A stretch of 64,000 nt of DNA from Xanthomarina gelatinilytica (lineage in GTDB: Bacteria; Bacteroidota; Bacteroidia; Flavobacteriales; Flavobacteriaceae): assembly GCF_000348685.1 (NCBI RefSeq), contig NZ_ANLA01000009.1, forward strand, positions 101,662 to 165,661, read 5' to 3'. The translations under genes and the position numbers were made by a program. Shown piece by piece: positions 1 to 9,021 of the stretch. The notes beneath the pieces are model-generated. The model made no database searches. It was not told where the DNA came from and saw nothing but the letters and a program-made list of their open reading frames with translations. How positions within the stretch are numbered: the stretch's first letter is position 1; each line of letters begins with the position of its first letter.

Positions 1-798
1 TCCAAAATTGGAAATCTCATAATGGACAAAACCTTGTTTTTGGGTCTCTGCTATTAAATGCTTAAAGTGAAGTTGCGCCAAAGCATCATCCATGGGTGGA
101 TATTGTCCCTTTTTTATAAAAGTATCCAACGCTGTTTTTGGCTCTACCGTTAAGGCATAACTGGAAATATGGTTCACCCCAAAACCAAATGCCATTTCAA
201 GGTTTTTGTTCCATTTTTCCAAACTCATGTTTGGAATGCCATAAATTAAATCGATGGTAATATTATTGAAATGACGAGTAGCTTCAGACAGACATTCTTT
301 TGCTTCCAAGGATGAATGCGCACGATTCATGGCTATTAAATCGTCTTCAAAAAACGATTGAATCCCTATGGAAAGTCTGTTTATCCCTATATTTTTATAG
401 TCTTCAAAAATAGTTCCCGACTGGTCACGAACAGACAACAGATCGTCTGGATTGGCCTCCAAGGTAATTTCCGGATTTTCTATTACTTGATAATTTTTAT
501 AGACCTTGGCTATTAAGAACCGTAGTTCTTCTATAGTCAATAAGGATGGTGTTCCTCCTCCAAAATAGATGGTTTCAATGGTATGGTTTTTTAGTTCGTT
601 TTGTCGCAACTCAAGCTCCTTTCCCAAAGCTTGAACCAATTCGTCTTTTTTCTTTAAAGAGGTGGAAAAATGAAAATCGCAATAGTAGCAGGCTTGTTTA
701 CAAAAAGGTATGTGAATGTAAATTCCTGCAGTACTTTGCCTCTCCTCTGTTGGGTTTGAGATATTGCTTAAATGGTTATAATCCAAATCCTTTTTCAT
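1..798 (-). CDS. hemW: HemW-type radical SAM protein (3' end cut by window edge)
   Basis: Radical SAM enzyme of the HemW / oxygen-independent coproporphyrinogen III oxidase-like family, known as a haem chaperone in other bacteria. Only the first 266 codons are in the window; the family is usually about 370-380 residues. Translating the minus strand gives GIYIHIPFC then KQACYYC, so C33, C37 and C40 form the CxxxCxxC iron-sulfur/SAM motif, followed by YFGGGTPS, LEANPDD and SIGIQSF, all typical of the family. The only in-frame ATG before the motif is at 798, which gives about 22 extra residues compared with the usual short N-terminus; no closer ATG, GTG or TTG was found. It lies 45 nt downstream of ruvC on the same strand, so co-transcription is likely. 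Confidence 0.9.
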   Translation of the reverse strand, partial: MKKDLDYNHLSNISNPTEERQSTAGIYIHIPFCKQACYYCDFHFSTSLKKKDELVQALGKELELRQNELKNHTIETIYFGGGTPSLLTIEELRFLIAKVYKNYQVIENPEITLEANPDDLLSVRDQSGTIFEDYKNIGINRLSIGIQSFFEDDLIAMNRAHSSLEAKECLSEATRHFNNITIDLIYGIPNMSLEKWNKNLEMAFGFGVNHISSYALTVEPKTALDTFIKKGQYPPMDDALAQLHFKHLIAETQKQGFVHYEISNFG

Positions 799-843
799 AT
801 TATTCCAACACAGATCAAACTGCTTACTATCATTAAATCCTGG

Positions 844-1398
844 CTACTTTTTCACACGTTCTTCGTTCTGTTTCACAAAACTTGCCCAACCAGAATAACT
901 TTTGCCTATTTCTATTCTACCATCATTATAGAAATGACAAACAGCAGCACCCAAACCATCCATGGAGTCCAGATTTTTTGGAAGGGTTTTAATCCCCAAC
1001 AAGCTTTGAAGCATTTTGGCCACTTGCTCCTTACTGGCATTTCCATTTCCGGTAATGGCCATTTTTATTTTTTTGGGCGAATATTCGGTAATGGGAATTT
1101 CCCTGCTCAAACCTGCTGCCATGGCCACTCCTTGAGCTCTACCTAACTTAAGCATACTTTGAACGTTTTTTCCAAAAAATGGTGCTTCAATGGCTATTTC
1201 ATCTGGATGATGGGTTTCTATAAGTTCAATGGTTCGCTCAAAAATAAGTTTCAACTTTAAATAATGATCGTCGTATTTTTTTAAATCGAGTTCATTTAAC
1301 TGCATAAACTGCATGGTTTTTCCAACCACTTTTATAAGACCAAATCCCATAATGGTTGTTCCTGGATCAATTCCTAAGATGATTTTTTCTTTGCTCAT
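844..1398 (-). CDS. ruvC: Holliday junction resolvase RuvC
   Basis: Crossover junction endodeoxyribonuclease that resolves Holliday junctions together with RuvAB. The 184-residue product has the expected length. The four acidic metal ligands are visible: D11 in GIDPG, E71 in IEAPFFGKN, and D144/D147 in LDSMDGLGAA. The ORF extends upstream to 1416, but the ATG at 1398 (MSKEK) fits the family and overlaps the TAA stop of the upstream barrel gene by one base (TAATG), which suggests translational coupling. Normally found near hemW in flavobacteria. Confidence 0.95.
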   Translation of the reverse strand: MSKEKIILGIDPGTTIMGFGLIKVVGKTMQFMQLNELDLKKYDDHYLKLKLIFERTIELIETHHPDEIAIEAPFFGKNVQSMLKLGRAQGVAMAAGLSREIPITEYSPKKIKMAITGNGNASKEQVAKMLQSLLGIKTLPKNLDSMDGLGAAVCHFYNDGRIEIGKSYSGWASFVKQNEERVKK

Positions 1399-2036
1399 TA
1401 ATCGCAATAATAACAACCACTTAAAGAGTAAGACACTCCAATGGTTGCAGTTAGTAAATTTCCGTTAAATGACCCATAGCCTTCTGTAACAGGGTCAAAA
1501 TCGCCACTAAGTCCATATATATAAGAAGTATCCAAATAAATGGTTAATACATCTGTAATGCTGTAATGAAATTCAATGCCTGCCATGACATTTACAAACG
1601 AGGTTTTGTTTGCACCATATGTTCCCAAAGGTTTTATTATGCTAAAACCTGGTCCTGTATGAGCCACAATCCCCATGCCAATTGGTAAGAATCCCAAAAC
1701 TGGTGTAGGATCGTAAACAAACTGGGCATTGATCCTGGAGTAATTTACCTTAAAGTATGGAGAATCTGCCTCATGAGCAATCCTATTGTAACCAAAATCC
1801 AATTTTGCCCCAAACTGTCTTTTGAACATGTGCTGAATCCCTAAATTAATAGTTGGAAAGTTTATAGGCTTGGCTTCAAATCCTGTAACAAAACCATTAT
1901 CACTAGGACTGTTAACACCTATGGCAAGCTGGGCTTTCCATTTGCTGGTTTCGGCTTGACCAAATCCAGAAAAAGCAATAAACAAAAAAATAATAAAAAC
2001 CGAAGTTTGTTTGATGTTTATAAAATGTGTGTTCAT
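1398..2036 (-). CDS. Outer membrane beta-barrel protein
   Basis: Predicted small outer-membrane beta-barrel protein of 212 residues; specific role unknown. The start at 2036 (MNTHFINIK) gives an N-terminal signal peptide, a hydrophobic run TSVFIIFLFIAFSGFGQA, then alternating hydrophobic/polar strands with many Gly and aromatic residues and a final strand LLTATIGVSYSL. The ORF is open to 2108, but starting there would run into the divergent gene starting at 2086 and put charged residues before the signal peptide. The gene is transcribed ahead of ruvC with a one-base overlap. Unusually for a barrel protein, a few residues (SGCYYCD) follow the last strand. Confidence 0.75.
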   Translation of the reverse strand: MNTHFINIKQTSVFIIFLFIAFSGFGQAETSKWKAQLAIGVNSPSDNGFVTGFEAKPINFPTINLGIQHMFKRQFGAKLDFGYNRIAHEADSPYFKVNYSRINAQFVYDPTPVLGFLPIGMGIVAHTGPGFSIIKPLGTYGANKTSFVNVMAGIEFHYSITDVLTIYLDTSYIYGLSGDFDPVTEGYGSFNGNLLTATIGVSYSLSGCYYCD

Positions 2037-2085
2037 AAAAGGATATTGTTTAATTTGCGGCTTAAAAAGCAGGTATTCCAAAAAT

Positions 2086-3057
2086 ATGCTCAGAACCTTA
2101 CCATACAAAACTAAACAATTCTTTTTTGTGCTTCTTAAAATAAGCTTGGTAGTTGGTGCTTTTTATTTTATTTATTACAAATTGACATCAAATAACCAAT
2201 TGGATTTTCAGGTTTTTAATGGTTTTTTACAGAAAAATAAGGTTTTTAGCCTTAAAAACATCGGTTTATTGATGATTTTAAGTGTTTTTAACTGGTTTTT
2301 GGAAATTTTAAAATGGAAACAACTTGTCTCCATATTTAAGAAAATTTCTTTTAAAAAAGCAGTGCAACAAAGTTTAGGTTCTTTAACAGCATCTTTATTC
2401 ACTCCAAACCGAATAGGGGAATATGGCGCCAAAGCTATTTTTTTTACCTCAGAATTTAGAAAAAAAATAGTCCTGCTCAATTTTCTTGGAAACATGATAC
2501 AAATGCTTGTTACAACAGTTTTTGGAATTATTGGCTTATATTATTTTATTTCAAAATATCCTGTGGATATCGACTATCATAAAACAGTTAGGTTTTTAGG
2601 GATTATTTTAATCATCACTAGCATGGCTTTCTTAGGATGGAAGAAAAAAGAAGTCACTATAAAAGGAATTTCCATTGAAAAGATTATAAACTTCTTTAAA
2701 AACATATCTTTAAGACATTATCTCACTTGTTTGATTCTTTCCACAGGCAGATATCTTGTTTTTTCATTTCAGTTTTATTTGTTGTTGCATTTTTTTGGTG
2801 TGGAAGTGTCTTATAAAAATGCCATGATTGTTATTACCTCCATGTATTTATTGGCTTCTGTTATACCATCCATTTTTATTTTTGATGTGGTTATAAAAGG
2901 CAGTGTAGCGGTCTATTTGTTTTCCATTGTTGGCGTAAACGAACTCACCACCTTAAGTGTTGTTACCTGTATGTGGTTGTTAAATTTTGTGTTTCCAAGT
3001 ATAGTTGGCAGTGTGTTTGTGTTAAAATTTAAACTTCCTAAACCTGTGGAACCATGA
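2086..3057 (+). CDS. Flippase-like membrane protein (lysylphosphatidylglycerol synthase TM / UPF0104 family)
   Basis: Polytopic inner-membrane protein of 324 residues with about eight hydrophobic segments. The sequence FTPNRIGEYGAKA near residue 108 matches the conserved P-x-R-x-G-E signature of the LPG_synthase_TM family (PF03706). Members are thought to move or modify lipids, but this copy lacks the soluble aminoacyl-transferase domain of MprF, so lipid lysylation is not implied. ATG at 2086 is chosen over 2011 because the latter overlaps the divergent gene start at 2036. Its stop overlaps the next gene (ATGA at 3054), so it is co-expressed with the glycosyltransferase; the pair may act on a cell-envelope lipid or glycan (inference). 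Confidence 0.8.
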   Translation: MLRTLPYKTKQFFFVLLKISLVVGAFYFIYYKLTSNNQLDFQVFNGFLQKNKVFSLKNIGLLMILSVFNWFLEILKWKQLVSIFKKISFKKAVQQSLGSLTASLFTPNRIGEYGAKAIFFTSEFRKKIVLLNFLGNMIQMLVTTVFGIIGLYYFISKYPVDIDYHKTVRFLGIILIITSMAFLGWKKKEVTIKGISIEKIINFFKNISLRHYLTCLILSTGRYLVFSFQFYLLLHFFGVEVSYKNAMIVITSMYLLASVIPSIFIFDVVIKGSVAVYLFSIVGVNELTTLSVVTCMWLLNFVFPSIVGSVFVLKFKLPKPVEP

Positions 3058-4178
3058 TTGTTTTTATTTTTTTCATCACATGTTGTTACCTGTTTTTAAT
3101 AGGATGTTTTATCTATGGGTTTGATAAGGTTCCCTACTTTTATTACTATGAAGAATCCCTAAAAAACAAATTTTCGGTAGTGATCCCTTTTAGGAACGAA
3201 GCCGAACATTTACCAACATTGTTGAATACCATTTTAAACTTAAAGTATCCTGTTTCACACTTTGAGCTCATTTTTGTAAATGATAACTCTGAAGATGCTT
3301 CAGTTGAAATTATAGAAAAACATTTAAACAACACATCCATTGATTACAAAATCCTTCAGAATATACAATGTTCAAAATCCCCAAAAAAAGAAGCCATTAA
3401 AATGGCCATTGAAAAAGCTCAATATGAATGGATCTTAACTACAGATGCCGATTGTTTGCTCCCTAAATTCTGGTTGGAATGTTATAATGGCCTTATCACA
3501 AAAACCTCTTGCCATATGGTTTGTGGCCCTGTTGCCTATACACACATCCATAAGTTTTTGGATCGTTTTCAAGCTTTCGATTTTTTAAGTTTGATTGGAG
3601 CGACCATTGGTGGTTTTGGATTAAAGAAACCCTTTTTAAGCAATGGTGCCAATATGGCTTACCGAAAAACATTTTTTTTTCACCTAAATGGTTTTGAAGG
3701 TAACACAAACATAGCCAGTGGCGATGATGTGTTTTTATTGCAAAAAGCCATAGAAAAACAACCCAATGCTGTGGTGTTTTTAAAAGCCAAGGAAGCCATT
3801 GTGTTAACCAAACCGCAACCCAATTTTGCGAGTTTAAAATCGCAACGGGTTCGTTGGGCTTCCAAAACCACAAACTATAAAAACACCTTTGGGAAATTAA
3901 CGGGTTTGCTGGTTTTACTTATGAACGCTACTTTATTAGCCACATTGGTTTTCACTGGTATTGGTTCCATGGATGCCTACACGTTGGTATTGGCTTTTGG
4001 CTTAAAACTAACTATCGATTTTGTACTGCTTTTTAAAACAGCCTCTTTCTTTAAACAGAAACAGCTTTTTGGATCCTATCTCATTTGCGCTTTTTTGTAT
4101 CCATTTTTTAGTGTATACATAGCAACCTTATCCCTTTTTTCAAACTATAAATGGAAAGACAGAGCCTATGAAAAATAG
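3054..4178 (+). CDS. Glycosyltransferase family 2, membrane-anchored
   Basis: GT2 enzyme of 374 residues: N-terminal membrane segment (about residues 1-20), catalytic domain with the NDNSED nucleotide-binding motif, TDADC (DxD-like metal site), SGDD, and SQRVRW (the Q/RxxRW motif of processive GT2 enzymes), then two to three C-terminal membrane helices. This layout is typical of polysaccharide- or glycolipid-forming GT2 enzymes; the sugar and acceptor cannot be read from the sequence. Starts four bases before the upstream stop (ATGA), which signals translational coupling with the flippase-like gene. Confidence 0.85.
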   Translation: MIVFIFFITCCYLFLIGCFIYGFDKVPYFYYYEESLKNKFSVVIPFRNEAEHLPTLLNTILNLKYPVSHFELIFVNDNSEDASVEIIEKHLNNTSIDYKILQNIQCSKSPKKEAIKMAIEKAQYEWILTTDADCLLPKFWLECYNGLITKTSCHMVCGPVAYTHIHKFLDRFQAFDFLSLIGATIGGFGLKKPFLSNGANMAYRKTFFFHLNGFEGNTNIASGDDVFLLQKAIEKQPNAVVFLKAKEAIVLTKPQPNFASLKSQRVRWASKTTNYKNTFGKLTGLLVLLMNATLLATLVFTGIGSMDAYTLVLAFGLKLTIDFVLLFKTASFFKQKQLFGSYLICAFLYPFFSVYIATLSLFSNYKWKDRAYEK

Positions 4179-4231
4179 TGGATGAATCATTTATTTTTGT
4201 TAGATTTACAAGAATTGAAATCCTAAATCTA

Positions 4232-5119
4232 ATGAAAAAGCTCATCTTTATTTTATGTTTATCTTTTAGCTTTGTTTCTTTAAAAGCACAAGAAACTTAT
4301 ACTGTTAATGGTGAAACCTTGGAACTTAAAACAGAAGTAGAAGGGAACCTGGATTTACTCTGGAACATTATCGATGGTCAATACAGGTATTTTGTTAGAA
4401 CAGAAGATGGTTCCATAAAAGAATTGGTAAACACTAAAAATCCGGATACCAAAAAATATCAAAAAGAATACAGACACACTTTAAATGCCCTAACACAAGA
4501 TTATGGTCTCTCGGCAGGGAAAGTAAACCTAACACTTGCCAGTTTAAAAGATTATATTAACATGTACAATTCTACCAGTGATTTGAGTTACAATTACGAA
4601 CCAAGAAACAAGATCCAAGCCAGGTTGGGCGTTTTTGGAGGCCTTACCAATCAACCGTTTGTAAACAATCCCAACAATACATCTGTACCATTTTTTGGGG
4701 CAGAATTTGAAGTTTACAGCAACACACGATTAACACGTCATGCAGGATATGTTAATTTGAGAACTGCTTTGGAAGCAGATGATTTTGAATATTCGGCTAC
4801 CCAATTGGGTTTAGGCTATAGATTTCGAGCCATCAATAAAGAAACTTTTAGTGTGTATGGAAATGTCACGCTTGTAACCTACACATTTCATAATGAAACC
4901 CTAAGCTACGAAGACCCTTTAAATCCTGGTACATATATTTCAGAAGAAAACTCAGATTCTGAGTTGGAAGTCCCTTTTATTTTTGGTTTGGGAAGTGATA
5001 TAAAAGTCACTAAAAATGGATACGTCACTTTAGCTTACAACAATCTGTTTGCCTTATTTATTGATAATCAAGGAAATTTCCCGATAGATTTTGCTATTGG
5101 TTTTAAATTGAACCTATAA
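4232..5119 (+). CDS. Secreted, probably outer-membrane protein of unknown function
   Basis: Not recognised as a named family. The 295-residue product starts at ATG 4232 with a signal peptide (MKKLIFILCLSFSFVSLKAQ). Residues 20-110 look globular and charged; from about residue 120 the sequence becomes strand-rich with alternating aromatic and small residues and ends IDFAIGFKLNL, as expected for a beta-barrel whose last strand ends in a hydrophobic residue. Longer starts inside 4178-4231 would put polar residues before the signal. It lies 53 nt after the glycosyltransferase and 3 nt before the Bax-inhibitor-like gene, so is probably in the same transcription unit. Confidence 0.65.
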   Translation: MKKLIFILCLSFSFVSLKAQETYTVNGETLELKTEVEGNLDLLWNIIDGQYRYFVRTEDGSIKELVNTKNPDTKKYQKEYRHTLNALTQDYGLSAGKVNLTLASLKDYINMYNSTSDLSYNYEPRNKIQARLGVFGGLTNQPFVNNPNNTSVPFFGAEFEVYSNTRLTRHAGYVNLRTALEADDFEYSATQLGLGYRFRAINKETFSVYGNVTLVTYTFHNETLSYEDPLNPGTYISEENSDSELEVPFIFGLGSDIKVTKNGYVTLAYNNLFALFIDNQGNFPIDFAIGFKLNL

Positions 5120-5122
5120 TAC

Positions 5123-5854
5123 ATGCGCTTAGACAAAACCTCCAATCCAGCTTTTAACGATTATTTTTGGGAAAATGATCCAACTGCTTCCAAAAAAATG
5201 AGCGTAACAGGCATCCTTTTAAAATCCTTGTTTTCATTACTCATTGTTGCGGCCATTGTTGTATATGTATGGAATTTATATATTTCTGGTACAGACATAA
5301 AATGGTTTGTAACAGGAGGCATGATTGCTGCCATTGTACTAAGCATTGTTATTTCAGTAAAAAACCAATGGGCTAAGTTTTTAGTGCCACTTTACGCCAT
5401 TGCCAAAGGGTTTTTTCTTGGTGGCATTACCAGTTATGCGCATGCTAAATTTCCCAATTTACCTTTTCAAGCCATAGGAGTGACCATTATGACGTTTTTT
5501 GTGATGCTGCTGTTATACCAAACCCGAATTATTGTGGTCACGAAAAAATTGAGAAGCGTTATCATTACAGCTTGTGCCAGCATTTTTATAATATATCTTT
5601 TGTCCTGGATCCTTAGCTTTTTTGGGATTGAAACCTTTATTTGGGGAACGTCCTGGCTTGCCATACTTTTTAATGTCTTGGCAGCTATTTTTGCCTCTTT
5701 GGCATTGCTTTTGGATTTTGATTATATAGAAAAACACAAAAACAAGGCTCCAAAAGAAAAAGAATGGTTGGCCACTTGGGGACTTTTGGTGACACTTATT
5801 TGGCTGTATGTTGAAATATTGAGGCTCATGAAAAAACTGGCCATTAGGTTTTAA
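5123..5854 (+). CDS. Bax inhibitor-1 / YccA family membrane protein
   Basis: Integral membrane protein of 243 residues with about seven hydrophobic segments, resembling the BaxI_1 (PF12811) group of the Bax inhibitor-1/TMBIM superfamily. The N-terminal NPAFND motif and a conserved soluble start before the first helix are typical; an acidic motif (LDFDYIE, about residue 200) sits where the calcium/pH-sensing Asp pair is found in the superfamily. Likely an ion (Ca2+/H+) leak channel by homology, but this is not demonstrated for the bacterial branch. A second, distinct Bax-inhibitor-1 gene is at 61694-62419. Confidence 0.8.
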   Translation: MRLDKTSNPAFNDYFWENDPTASKKMSVTGILLKSLFSLLIVAAIVVYVWNLYISGTDIKWFVTGGMIAAIVLSIVISVKNQWAKFLVPLYAIAKGFFLGGITSYAHAKFPNLPFQAIGVTIMTFFVMLLLYQTRIIVVTKKLRSVIITACASIFIIYLLSWILSFFGIETFIWGTSWLAILFNVLAAIFASLALLLDFDYIEKHKNKAPKEKEWLATWGLLVTLIWLYVEILRLMKKLAIRF

Positions 5855-5857
5855 ACC

Positions 5858-6334
5858 TTAATCCACTTGAATGATTACAGGCAAAGTAAACGCTGTTTTT
5901 ACTTGCTGTCCACGTTTAATGGCTGGATAAATCTCTGGCAAAGAGTCCAAACTGTTTTTGAGAAGCTCTTTGATGTTTGGGATTTCGTGAAGCGTTATCG
6001 AGTCTATCTTGGCTTCCATTAAGGATAGAATTCCAGTTTCAGAAATTTGAAATTTCATAAAAATGGTATCGTTAATATCTTGCGAAACCACAATGGTATC
6101 CCTTTGAATTTTATTGGTAATAATAGCTATTAAAGTGTTTTGGAAACAATGTTTTTTTTCTTCTTTGGAAATAGCATCGTTGCAGGATGCAAAAGAAGGA
6201 TATTCATCCACGTCGCTCCAATTGAATGTCTTTAATTCTTCGTTTAAAATAGCATCAGAGGTTGTCTTCTTGACATCAAAATAATTGCAAGAAACAAGCA
6301 ATAAAAAACCAAAAGAAAGGTACAAATGTTTCAT
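5858..6334 (-). CDS. Lipoprotein with TonB-C-like domain, related to the tail of the M56 sensor
   Basis: Predicted lipoprotein of 158 residues: signal peptide with lipobox LLVSC (lipidated C16). The body contains YPSFASC...KKHCFQ followed by a strand-helix-strand module ending LPVIIQVD. This pattern closely parallels the C-terminus of the M56 peptidase encoded at 7586-9019 (VPVFPGC...KKACFN ... YLPIKFEINE), so both carry the same two-Cys TonB-C-like module. It lies downstream of the blaI-M56-TPR operon on the same strand with a 125-nt gap. Function unknown; an association with the M56 signalling system is inferred from similarity and position. Confidence 0.7.
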   Translation of the reverse strand: MKHLYLSFGFLLLVSCNYFDVKKTTSDAILNEELKTFNWSDVDEYPSFASCNDAISKEEKKHCFQNTLIAIITNKIQRDTIVVSQDINDTIFMKFQISETGILSLMEAKIDSITLHEIPNIKELLKNSLDSLPEIYPAIKRGQQVKTAFTLPVIIQVD

Positions 6335-6459
6335 CTATCTAAATTTTATCAGATAGCTGTTGCTTAGCTATGTTATTACTTTGATTGGTAATCTCCATTT
6401 TTTTGCCCATTTGGGCTTTCATACAGATCTGAAACCGAAAAGTACAATTTTTTTAGATT

Positions 6460-7593
6460 TTAATCTGTATTCATAAACTTTTCTTGTTTCAATTGAGATA
6501 ATTGGGCTGCTGCTACAGTCTTGAGAACACTGTCTGGAAATTCTTTTATAAACTTTTGGTACAGATTTATTTTTGTGTCGAAATCTTCATAATACGCGTT
6601 TTTTGATTGAAGCAGGTAAAATGCTGCAGTGTCGTTTTTAGGATTTTCTTGTCGTGCTTTATTTAAAACCTGTATAGCCTCTGCATATTTTTTTTGGTAA
6701 TTTAAAACTCTTCCCAATTGTGTGTATTGAGCATCCAAAGGAGCATCTTCAATTTCCAATGCTTTGGTATAATAACTTTCTGCTTTGTCAAATTCCTTGT
6801 TTTTTTCGTAAAGCCGTCCCAGAACAAACAGGTTATTGGTGTTGTTTGGCTCAAATTTCAAGGCTATCAATCCTTCCTCTATAGCTTTAGAAAGTTGATA
6901 TGTTTTGTCATAACACAAACTTAGTTGTTCATGAATAAATTTTGATGACTCCCCTAAGGCCACTAATTTTTCAAACCAAACAATGGCTTCGTGGTAATCT
7001 TGTTTCCAAAAATAATTTTGAGCTTTTATGTTAATGAGCTCCACATTAAATTGATTTGATTTCAAGCCTGTATTCACTAATTTTTCAACTTCATCAAATT
7101 CTCTTTTCTGCAACTTATATTTTGCCACTTTATAGATGGCTTTTTGATGTAAAGAATCTAAAAGAAACGTGTTTATAAACTCTTCAATAGCTGTAGAATC
7201 ATTTTGTTTTTCTAAAATTAAACCATATTCAAAATGATAATTGGGGTTTAAGGAATCTATAATGATTAATTTATTAAATTGTGAAGCAGCCGTTTGAAGA
7301 TTGTTTGTTCTTGATAACAATTTAGCATATTCGTACTTCAGTAACGTGTTGTTTGGATGTGCTTTAATGCTTTTTTGATAATTTAAAAGGGCTTGGTTGT
7401 AGTTCCCAATAGCAATAGATGCTTTGGCTATTTTTTCATAAACTTCCGAAGGCTTGTTGTAAACTTCATATTGTGCTATGGCTTTAGAGTAATAACCGTT
7501 TGCGTACAAACTATCTGCAAGCATTAAAACCGAAGTTTGTGCTTCGGTTTTAAAAAAAGACATGATGATGAATAGTACTAAATACCTACTCAT
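6460..7593 (-). CDS. TPR-repeat protein, secreted
   Basis: Tetratricopeptide-repeat protein of about 377 residues. A signal peptide (MSRYLVLFIIMSFFKTEAQ) is followed by at least seven helical TPR-like units, including NNTNNLFVLGRLYEKNKEFD and the following copy around residue 270. The ATG at 7593 overlaps the end of the M56 gene by 8 nt; a TTG at 7602 is an alternative. It is the third gene of the blaI-M56-TPR operon. It probably works as a periplasmic scaffold; nothing in it suggests enzymatic activity. Confidence 0.8.
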   Translation of the reverse strand: MSRYLVLFIIMSFFKTEAQTSVLMLADSLYANGYYSKAIAQYEVYNKPSEVYEKIAKASIAIGNYNQALLNYQKSIKAHPNNTLLKYEYAKLLSRTNNLQTAASQFNKLIIIDSLNPNYHFEYGLILEKQNDSTAIEEFINTFLLDSLHQKAIYKVAKYKLQKREFDEVEKLVNTGLKSNQFNVELINIKAQNYFWKQDYHEAIVWFEKLVALGESSKFIHEQLSLCYDKTYQLSKAIEEGLIALKFEPNNTNNLFVLGRLYEKNKEFDKAESYYTKALEIEDAPLDAQYTQLGRVLNYQKKYAEAIQVLNKARQENPKNDTAAFYLLQSKNAYYEDFDTKINLYQKFIKEFPDSVLKTVAAAQLSQLKQEKFMNTD

Positions 7594-9019
7594 TAATTTC
7601 AAATTTAATAGGTAAATAATAAGGTACGTTAACAGCTTTCCCTTCGTGCATTCCAGGAATCATATTTGGCAATAAATTGATTACGCGTTCTGCCTCTGCT
7701 TCCAATTCTGGATGTGGAGCTCTTGCTTTTGCTTCTAAAATTTTTCCTTGAAAACCGATTATAAAGAAAACAGAAATTTTGACAGTACCATTTAAGCCTA
7801 TGGTTTTAGCTAAATCTGAATTAAAATTTTCAACAATAAAAGTACTAATCTCTTTGTTGAAACAGGCTTTTTTACCTGCTTCATTTGCTTGAGATTCACA
7901 ACCTGGAAATACTGGAACTTCATCTAAATTTTCAAATGGAATTCCTTCTCTATCATTAAAACCAAATGGCTTAATCTGCTTTGTTGAAACATCCTGACCT
8001 TCAACATTAGCTTTAATAGCATCTAAAAAATAAGTTGTTAGCTCTTCCTTTTCAGAGTTGTTTAATTTCCCTTCTTTATCTAATGATTCGATTATCATTT
8101 TTAATTGTTCTTCCTGAGAAAGTTGATTTTCAACCATACTATCTTGGCTTGTATCACTACAGGAGGAATAAACAAGCATCCCAAATACCATAGGAATCAA
8201 TAGGGCATACTTTACCAGTTGAACTTGTTTTGATTTTGATTTTTGTAACATAACGATTCGTTTTTTGATTAATGATTGTTTAAAAAATGGATTGATGAAT
8301 GATACCTGTTTGGCATTGAAAACTTGCGACAACAGGTTTTCATAATATTGTGCTTTATTGTGTTTAACAGCTTCGGCATCTGCTAGAAATTCATGTACGA
8401 CCGAAATCCTGTTTTGATACATATAGATGAATGGATTGAACCAAAAAAAGATACGTAGGATTTCGAAAAACAACATATCCAGACTGTGCTTTTGTTTAAC
8501 ATGGACCCATTCGTGTTTTAAAATGGTTTCCCGTTCTTCCTTTACCAATTGCTTTCCTATAAAAATGTAATTGAAAAAAGAAAAAGCATCCCGACTGTTT
8601 TCCAAGTTCACGATCTGCAAATTAGATTCATGATGTTTTGGGTTGCCATAAATTAATCGAATAATATTAGTCAGTTTATAGGCAAAAATGGAAAAAGCGA
8701 TGGCAGAACCCAGATAAAACAAATACATCCAAGACCATGAAAAACTAGATGCTTGGTTGATACCTTCAATAAAAACTTCGTCTAAAACAATTGGGTTTTG
8801 CTTGCCAATTACAACTTCTGGAAGTGTGATGATATATTGCTGTGGCACGATATCCTTAAACCTGTCTATTTTAATAACAGGTAACATAAAAGACAATGCT
8901 GCAGTTATTAAAAGATAGGCTCTGTTCCAGTTAAAAAAAGTTTCTTTTTTTAAAAACACATCGTAAACCACTAAAAAGAAAAGCTGAAATGCGATGACTT
9001 GAATAACATAGTGTGCCAT
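7586..9019 (-). CDS. BlaR1/MecR1-like M56 metallopeptidase with TonB-like C-terminus
   Basis: Sensor peptidase of 477 residues. Membrane helices near residues 1-25, 33-52 and 100-122 surround a cytoplasmic M56 domain with the zinc motif HEWVH near residue 170 and KHSLDMLFFEILR following it; a further helix near residue 265 (LIPMVFGMLVYSSC) leads to a periplasmic region. The last 110 residues form a TonB-C-like domain (VPVFPGC ... LPNMIPGMHEGKAVNVPYYLP) in place of the penicillin-binding sensor of BlaR1. In this family the peptidase inactivates the partner BlaI repressor on signal. The ATG at 9019 lies 2 nt after the blaI stop; TTG 9025 is less likely. Confidence 0.88.
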   Translation of the reverse strand: MAHYVIQVIAFQLFFLVVYDVFLKKETFFNWNRAYLLITAALSFMLPVIKIDRFKDIVPQQYIITLPEVVIGKQNPIVLDEVFIEGINQASSFSWSWMYLFYLGSAIAFSIFAYKLTNIIRLIYGNPKHHESNLQIVNLENSRDAFSFFNYIFIGKQLVKEERETILKHEWVHVKQKHSLDMLFFEILRIFFWFNPFIYMYQNRISVVHEFLADAEAVKHNKAQYYENLLSQVFNAKQVSFINPFFKQSLIKKRIVMLQKSKSKQVQLVKYALLIPMVFGMLVYSSCSDTSQDSMVENQLSQEEQLKMIIESLDKEGKLNNSEKEELTTYFLDAIKANVEGQDVSTKQIKPFGFNDREGIPFENLDEVPVFPGCESQANEAGKKACFNKEISTFIVENFNSDLAKTIGLNGTVKISVFFIIGFQGKILEAKARAPHPELEAEAERVINLLPNMIPGMHEGKAVNVPYYLPIKFEINE

Positions 9020-9021
9020 GA

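Noticed and set aside
3496..3873. Minus-strand ORF of 125 codons inside the glycosyltransferase gene
   Set aside because: No start signals or domain features; the plus strand shows full GT2 motifs.
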